From Flavobacteriaceae bacterium (GTDB taxonomy: Bacteria > Bacteroidota > Bacteroidia > UKL13-3): 33,014 bases of DNA. The stretch is from assembly GCA_025363675.1 (NCBI GenBank), contig JANYDJ010000083.1:1-33014 (forward strand), in the 5' to 3' direction. Positions 26,883 to 33,014 of the stretch are shown here, one piece after another. Both the position numbers and the translations under genes were made by a program. The notes under the pieces are model-generated. The model was not told the origin of the DNA. It made no database searches and saw only the letters and a program-made list of their open reading frames with translations. Numbering within the stretch: position 1 is the stretch's first letter; each line of letters opens with the position of its first letter.

Positions 26883-27680
26883 TTATATATGGCTTTCAAT
26901 ATAATGTTTAGCTTGCTTCTGCGTATAAAATGAAAAATTTCTGTAACGATGGTGCACGTCTATAATTTCATACAATGCTTTACTGACTAGGTCTTTATTT
27001 TCCCAGGTTTTGAGGTGTGTAATAACTTTTTCGAGGCAGTTTTTTTTATATGCAATTTGCCCAATAACATGCACTAGGGTATTTTTTACTCTGGCAGTTT
27101 TATCATGTTGTAGTTCTTTAAGAATAGGCAAAATATCTTCGGGATGTGTGCGACCTCGCAGTTCAATGCCATGACAAATTTCTCGGCGTATTTCTTTGTT
27201 TTCATGTTGCAAATATTTTGTTGCCCATTGTAATACAGGTTCTGGGTTTTTTTCTCCCATTTTTTTTATCGAACCTATCACCGCATTCCGCACACTGTGG
27301 TGCTCGTCGAACAATCCAGTATCAAAAAAATGGGCTACGATTCCAAAATTTGTTTTGCCAATTTTGCCCGCAGCGTTGATGGTTGTTTGGCGAATTTTAA
27401 AATCCATTTCTGTTAGCAATTGGTCTAATATACCAATAATTTTCTTTTGCAAATTTTCGTGTACTATATATATTCTTCCCACACCTAAATAAGCCGATTT
27501 GCGGATATAGGTGTCTTGGTGAGAAAAGTAATATATAGTTTTGCTAAGGGTGCCTTTTTGTATATCGGCAAGCATTTGGTGATGTATAGTTTCAACAAGC
27601 CTGATTCTTTCTTGTTTTGAGAGGTTATAGAATGCTGTAGGTTGCGTTAGGCTCATGCGAATATGAGTATATGGTTGCAA
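26883..27680 (-). CDS. HEAT-repeat / DNA-alkylation-repair-like helical repeat protein
   Basis: Repeating helical units: IRKSAYLGVGRIYIVHE, KIRQTTINAAGKIGK, SVRNAVIGSIKKMGE, EIRREICHGIELRG, RVKNTLVHVIGQIAY. Confidence 0.75.
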   Translation of the reverse strand: MQPYTHIRMSLTQPTAFYNLSKQERIRLVETIHHQMLADIQKGTLSKTIYYFSHQDTYIRKSAYLGVGRIYIVHENLQKKIIGILDQLLTEMDFKIRQTTINAAGKIGKTNFGIVAHFFDTGLFDEHHSVRNAVIGSIKKMGEKNPEPVLQWATKYLQHENKEIRREICHGIELRGRTHPEDILPILKELQHDKTARVKNTLVHVIGQIAYKKNCLEKVITHLKTWENKDLVSKALYEIIDVHHRYRNFSFYTQKQAKHYIESHI

Positions 27681-27714
27681 AGATATAGTACAAGGTGGTA
27701 CTTTATTTTTACGT

Positions 27715-27744
27715 TTTGTTTCTTTATAAAAATCCCTAGATTTG
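27715..27744 (+). promoter_or_regulatory. Bacteroidota-type promoter upstream of the sensor kinase gene
   Basis: TTTG (27715-27718), 18-nt spacer, TAGATTTG (27737-27744). Confidence 0.5.
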
Positions 27745-27775
27745 CCTCCTTAATTTAGGTACAAATAAATATCAA

Positions 27776-30727
27776 ATGCAAATAAACTCTTATATATATA
27801 GATTTTTTTATTTGATTTGTGTCTTGCTTTCCTATACCAATTGTTGTAGTCAGGTTAATTATATAACTACGGCCGATGGTCTTTCCAATCGTTATATTAG
27901 TGCTATTATCCAAACCAAAGATGGAGTTATGTGGATTGGCACAGCCAATGGGCTCAATAGTTATGATGGATATAATTTCACACCTTATAATACGTTTACT
28001 GAAGGTATACATTTATCTAGTTCCAGAATCAATTGTTTAATGGAGGACAGCCTAGGAAATATATGGGTGGGTACCAATGCAGGACTCAATAAAATATCGG
28101 AAGATAGAAGAAAAAGTATCTTGATATCCGGTACAGAAAATATGGGTATCTTAACTATTTGTAGTCTGGGTAATAATAGTATATTGGTAGGTAATAACGC
28201 AGGGGGTATTATAAGTATCGATGCCAAGGGCGTAAAAGAAGTGTATCATACTCCCCATAATTATCCAGTGCATCAGCTAGGCGAATATGGGGGTAATATT
28301 TGGTTTTGTAATGAATCGCAATAGGGACTATATAAGTTGGGATTAGATTTTTTTCCCAAAGTTGCATTTAAGTTTAACAAACCCATAGATAAAAATTATA
28401 TTATAGATAATAATCATTTGGTGGTTTCTATGTCCAAGTCAAAAGGCTTGGGAAGTCTTGATATTCGCACAGGTGAAGTAATTGCCGATGCGTATTTAGA
28501 TTCGGTAAACAAGATTTATAGTACTGCCGGTCTATTATATATTGATCGGAATAAAAATTATTGGGCCTCGTACTATGGTGGTAAATTATTGAAAATAAAT
28601 ACCAAAGATAAAACAGTAGTTAATTATAGTAAGTACTTAATTCAAGCCAATTTTGGCAGCTTAGTTACCTGTTATTTTGAAGATAGAACCGGCATGATGT
28701 GGGTGGGAACTGATGGTGGTATTGTTAAAATTCCCTCATCAATACACGAGTTTAGAAACTATTTATATAACAGTAGCAGTGCACAGCACCTTGACATCAG
28801 TACACGAGGGATGCTTGAAAATAAGGAAGGAAATTTATATATAGGGTCGTACGATGGTTTGCTTTTATTAGATATAAAAACAGGCACGTATCAAAAATAT
28901 CAGATCGAGGGGCTTGCTACAAAACCCATACAGCCCAACCCTTTTCAAATGATATGGCTTGATACTAAAAATATATTAATTGCCTCGCAAACCGAAGGGA
29001 TTTTGATTTTTGATACAGAAGACAAAAAATTTAATTATTTATATGCAAATCATCCTAAGTGGGAACGCCAATTGTTTTCAATATGTAAGGACAAATCAGG
29101 AGCAATATGGGTAGGGTCGCATCTCGGACTAAAAATATATAATTTAGAAAAAGATACACTCAGTAATTATGCAGGTGCAGGGTTAGAATCTAATATAAAA
29201 ACAGCCAATATATGGAGTATCGTAGAATCGGAAACAGGAGATTTGTGGGTGGGGAGTAACAGTGGATTGTTTGTGCTCGATAAAAATAGACAAGTTAAAA
29301 AGGTATATAACCTACACTCTACCCCGGCACTTAACAATGAAGAAATATTATATATATTGCCCGATAAAAATAATGTATTTTGGCTTGGCAGTCGCGGTGG
29401 GGGCTTAATGGCCTTGAACTATAGTAGTAACACCTTGCTAAGGTACACCACCTCAGAAGGGTTGAGCAACAATACGGTGTACGGTATGATAATGGAAGGC
29501 GATTTTATTTGGATAAGTACCGATAATGGACTTTCTAGATTTGATAAACACACCAAGTTATTTAGGAACTATTATGAGAAGGACGGAATTGGAGAGAATG
29601 AATTTAACTCGGCTTCATTTATTAAAAGTAAAAAGGGGAGGCTTTATTTTGGAGGGATTAATGGTATTACCTCTTTTAACCACAATGATTTAACAAATGA
29701 TGCAGGCAATGTATATATTATACTCACCTCATTGGTTAATAGCAAAGGCGAGTTGCTAAATAAACCCATTTTACAAGATACGCTTATCGATATTGATTTA
29801 CCCTATTCCAATAAATTTTTAAGTATCAATTTTGCTTTAACGGATTATTTTTACCCGTCACTCAATAAATTTTACTATAAAATTGAAGGGTTTGATGATG
29901 ATTGGAAAAGCTTGGAAGGGCAGAATTTTCTACGATTGAACGACCTCCCTTCAGGCCACTACCAGTTGTGGATTAAAGGAAAAAACATGAATGGTGCCGA
30001 AAGTAAAAATATGATCAAGATAAATTTATCAGTGGCCCAAATATATTATAAAGAAATTTGGTTTTGGGTATTGATACTTGTTTTAATTTCGACAATTATA
30101 TATATGATATTTCAGTTTCGATTGAAACAGTTGGTTAAGTTACAAAATTTGAGAACTTCTATTTCTAGCGATTTACATGATGAGGTGGGGAGTATGCTCA
30201 CCCGCATTTCTATATTAACCGAGCAGGCCAAATATAAACACAAACAGATTCCAGAAATGGAACAGATAGCCAAAGCCAGTCGTGAGGCTACTACCACCAT
30301 GAGTGATGTGTTGTGGAGTGTGGACGCACGAAATGACAAGATGGGAAACCTTATTGACCGCATGCGTGAACATGCCGATAAAATGTTATTGCCGCTCGAT
30401 ATATATATCAACTTTAAAGTAGAAAGCATCGACACCAATCAAATTGTTACCATGCAAATACGCAGAAGTGTGCTCTTAATTTTTAAGGAAGCAATTCATA
30501 ATATAGTGAAGCATGCAAATGCAACAACAGTATTGATAGTAATAGAAAATAAGGGGAATGATACTATACTATATATTAAAGACGATGGTAAAGGACATAA
30601 CGAGAAAATGACCGGTGGCAGCGGGCAGGGTTTAAAAAATATGCAAATGCGGGCAGATGAAATTAAAGCGAAATTATGGATAGAAAAGGAGGAAGGATAT
30701 AAGGTTATTTTATATTTTACATTTTGA
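27776..30727 (+). pseudogene. Two-component sensor histidine kinase (reg_prop propeller, Y_Y_Y, TM, HisKA_3/HATPase), interrupted by one in-frame TAG at 28322-28324
   Basis: ORFs 27776-28324 and 28337-30727 are in the same frame: ...IWFCNESQ*GLYKLGLDFFPKVAFKF.... Propeller repeats lie on both sides; DLHDEVGSMLTRIS H-box; DDGKGHNEKMTGGSGQGLKNM. Confidence 0.75.
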
Positions 30728-30797
30728 TTTTCAAACGTATAAAATAAGATATTTTATATTTTAATTAACAAGCGAATAAAATATAAAATGTTCCACT

Positions 30798-30813
30798 ACA
30801 TCTTTGTGTAGTT
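30798..30813. promoter_or_regulatory. Shared motif copy 1, upstream of the response regulator
   Basis: ACATCTTTGTGTAGTT; 15/16 match to 31638-31653. Confidence 0.45.
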
Positions 30814-30846
30814 TTGTTTATATATTAAAATAAAGTAAATTGCAGC

Positions 30847-31488
30847 ATGAATGAATTGAGTAATTTGGATATAGCTATTGTAGAAGATGACCAGGTAGTG
30901 CGTGAAGGGTTGAAAGATTATTTACAATCAGAAGCTTTTACCAAAAATGTTTGGGCAGTTGAATCAATGGAATTATTTTTTGAATCTATTTCAAAAGGGA
31001 AAAGTGCAGATGTTATTTTATCCGATATTGGACTGCCGGGTATGTCAGGAATTGAGGGTATTAAATTGATTCGGGAAAAGTTGAAAAAATCGGATATTAT
31101 TATGCTTACTGTTTTTAAAGATGAGAACAGAATTTTTAAATCGCTGTGTGCGGGTGCAACCGGCTACCTGCTTAAGGATACCCCTTTTGAAGAGATAAAG
31201 CAAGCCATATATATTATAAGAAATGGAGGCAGTTTTATGTCGCCCGCAATCGCTCGCAAAGTAGTAGAGCACTTTAATCCGCTACCGCAGAATAGTGATA
31301 ATAATTTAACTGCAAGAGAGAAACAAATTATACAAGGTATGGTAGATGGACTTAGCTATAAATTAATTGCCGACCGATTGGGAATTTCTATCGATACCAT
31401 TCGTTATCATATAAAAAATATATATAATAAACTGCAAATTAATAGTCGTACGCAGTTATTGAATAAAAGTTTTAGAGGAGAGATTTAG
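30847..31488 (+). CDS. NarL/LuxR-family response regulator
   Basis: Receiver DIAIVEDD...VILSDIGLPGMSGIEGI...IIMLTVFKDE, GYLLKDTP; HTH LTAREKQIIQGMVDGLSYKLIADRLGISIDTIRYHIKNIYNKLQINSR. Confidence 0.95.
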   Translation: MNELSNLDIAIVEDDQVVREGLKDYLQSEAFTKNVWAVESMELFFESISKGKSADVILSDIGLPGMSGIEGIKLIREKLKKSDIIMLTVFKDENRIFKSLCAGATGYLLKDTPFEEIKQAIYIIRNGGSFMSPAIARKVVEHFNPLPQNSDNNLTAREKQIIQGMVDGLSYKLIADRLGISIDTIRYHIKNIYNKLQINSRTQLLNKSFRGEI

Positions 31489-31516
31489 GACAGGATTTAG
31501 GGTTCGGGATTCTGGG
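31484..31516. repeat. Degenerate heptamer-like array overlapping the response-regulator stop codon
   Basis: TTTAGGA (cagga) TTTAGGG TTCGGGA TTCTGGG; consensus TTYRGGR. Confidence 0.5.
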
Positions 31517-31560
31517 GCGTACGTCAGCCGTATTTTGTTATACAATTGTTATTCCCAAAA

Positions 31561-31626
31561 AATCATGCATCATGCATCATGCATCAACCATTAACCATTA
31601 ACCATCAACCATCAACCATTAACCAT
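31561..31626. repeat. Continuous heptanucleotide array with two unit families
   Basis: AATCATG CATCATG CATCATG CATCAAC CATTAAC CATTAAC CATCAAC CATCAAC CATTAAC CAT. Confidence 0.95.
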
Positions 31627-31637
31627 CTCTCGTGCTA

Positions 31638-31653
31638 ACATCTTTATGTAGTT
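31638..31653. promoter_or_regulatory. Shared motif copy 2, upstream of the surface-protein gene
   Basis: ACATCTTTATGTAGTT; 15/16 match to 30798-30813. Confidence 0.45.
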
Positions 31654-31704
31654 GCCTGTTTGCAAGGTATTGGCGAAATTTGTATATAATAAATTTTTCA
31701 CCTT

Positions 31705-33014
31705 ATGAAAAAAATAATATATATATATTGCTTTACCTTTTTATTTAAGTTTGATATATTTGCCCAAGTTGGTATAGGTACGAATATTCCCGATAGCAGT
31801 TCAGTTCTGGAGTTGAAAAGCACCACAAAAGGGATGTTGGTACCACGCATGACCGCAGTTCAAAAAAACAATATCAATAAACCTCAAAATGGCTTACTTA
31901 TTTATCAAACAGATAGTATTATAGGTTTCAAATATTATACGGGTACCAAGTGGACAGATATACAAGATGCAGTAAACGGTTTGCCAACGGGTAAACAAGG
32001 CCAAACCCTGCGTTATAATGGGAGCAACTGGGTAGCAGATAGTTTGGTGTTTAATGATGGAACAGATATATATCTTTCAGGATATAATTATGATGCAAAA
32101 GGGCAGGTAATTATTAATTCCAAATCGGGGCAGTCATATATAGGCTCGGGTAGTGGCGATGTTTTTTTAAGCTATGGCAAAAGTTCCAATTTTAAACTTG
32201 GGTATAATACCAATGTATTAAATCAGCCCAAGCTCAATTTAGATTCAAATGGGAATATGGGTTTGGGCATTTCATTATATACAAATCCTTTGGAAAAATT
32301 AGAAGTAGGGGGCGGTATAAAATTGGGAACAACAAGTAATAGTAACCTTGGAACCCTTAGGTGGACGGGCACCAATTTGCAAGTATATAGTTATGGTGGT
32401 TGGAAATATTTAGATAGTACTATTAACTTATCATGGAATAAGTTGGGCAACTCGGGCATCAATTCTTATAATGATTATATAGGAACAAGTGATAGCCGTT
32501 CTTTGGTTTTCCGCACCAATAATATAGAACGTGTTCGTTTCGATTCGTTGGGAAAAGTTGGTATTGGCACCAATAATCCAAATACTTCTTTGCATATAGG
32601 TACAGGTAGCGATGCCAGTTTAAGTTCAGGGAGTGGGTATCTTATGACAGGAAGTATTAGTGCCTCCAATATTATAATAGATGATAATGAAATAATGGCC
32701 AGAAGTAATGGTGTAAAATCTATATTACATCTTCAAGCCGACGGTGGAGATTTGATTATGCATAATAATACCACTGGAAATAAATTTGTATTTACCGATG
32801 CTGGCGATATGGGTGTGGGCCAAACTACACCCGTTGAAAAATTGGATGTGGCTGGAGGAATACGATTAGGTAATACTGGAAACTCAAACCTTGGAACCCT
32901 TAGGTGGACGGGCACCAATTTGCAAGTATATAGTTATGGTGGTTGGAAATATATAGATAGTACCACCAATAACTCATGGAACAAAACTGGAAATTCGAGC
33001 ACTAGTATTACAAC
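31705..33014 (+). CDS. N-terminal part of a large secreted surface/tail-fibre-like protein, truncated at the window edge
   Basis: Open from ATG 31705 to the end; MKKIIYIYCFTFLFKFDIFAQVGIGTNIPDSSSVLELKSTTKGMLVPRMT...; repeated VGIGTNNP / MGVGQTTPVEKLDVAGGIRLG motifs. Absent from the ORF track because it has no stop in the window. Confidence 0.8.
   Translation, partial: MKKIIYIYCFTFLFKFDIFAQVGIGTNIPDSSSVLELKSTTKGMLVPRMTAVQKNNINKPQNGLLIYQTDSIIGFKYYTGTKWTDIQDAVNGLPTGKQGQTLRYNGSNWVADSLVFNDGTDIYLSGYNYDAKGQVIINSKSGQSYIGSGSGDVFLSYGKSSNFKLGYNTNVLNQPKLNLDSNGNMGLGISLYTNPLEKLEVGGGIKLGTTSNSNLGTLRWTGTNLQVYSYGGWKYLDSTINLSWNKLGNSGINSYNDYIGTSDSRSLVFRTNNIERVRFDSLGKVGIGTNNPNTSLHIGTGSDASLSSGSGYLMTGSISASNIIIDDNEIMARSNGVKSILHLQADGGDLIMHNNTTGNKFVFTDAGDMGVGQTTPVEKLDVAGGIRLGNTGNSNLGTLRWTGTNLQVYSYGGWKYIDSTTNNSWNKTGNSSTSIT
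32344..32420 (+). repeat. Intragenic direct repeat copy 1
   Basis: aaccttggaacccttaggtggacgggcaccaatttgcaagtatatagttatggtggttggaaatattta...; 77 bp, 1 mismatch to 32887-32963. Confidence 0.9.
32887..32963 (+). repeat. Intragenic direct repeat copy 2
   Basis: Same 77 bp with one T/A difference; offset 543 bp = 181 codons. Confidence 0.9.

Noticed and set aside
28322-28324. UAG reassigned as a sense codon in this genome
   Set aside because: Several clearly full-length proteins here (uvrA, the barrel protein at 8323-9843, the response regulator) end at TAG.
32475-32918. Minus-strand ORFs 32475-32669 and 32733-32918
   Set aside because: Opposite the open plus-strand surface-protein CDS (31705-33014), which has clear repeated protein motifs.

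Overview
This is a Bacteroidota chromosomal segment. Three lines of evidence support that: T9SS type A C-terminal sorting domains, a TTTG-N19-TAnnTTTG promoter, and the gene content. Most of the window is housekeeping or ordinary envelope genes: kmo, rsgA, a mannose-1-phosphate guanylyltransferase, proS, a Glu/Leu dehydrogenase, a phosphatidylserine decarboxylase, an MsbA-like ABC transporter, a thioredoxin-like protein, a GT4 glycosyltransferase, Omp28/T9SS cargo, an AMP nucleosidase, udk, uvrA, an HxlR regulator, a HEAT-repeat protein, a propeller sensor kinase with a NarL-type regulator, and a large surface/tail-fibre-like protein running off the right edge. No CRISPR array, rRNA, tRNA, prophage or transposase gene was recognised. 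The most interesting signal is intergenic. At least seven places carry arrays with a strict 7-bp period but a different unit sequence at each place, and most directly abut CDS start or stop codons. The clearest is 11333-11416: 12 heptamers, ten consecutive ones ending in TAC, with the last containing the psd start codon. A second class is a polar, inverted-repeat-ended dispersed element present in three intergenic copies (517-594, 3382-3478, and 21388-21495 inverted). Other notable points are an in-frame TAG in the sensor kinase gene, a 16-bp motif shared by the regions upstream of the response regulator and the surface-protein gene, and a tandem pair of perfect hairpins after uvrA.
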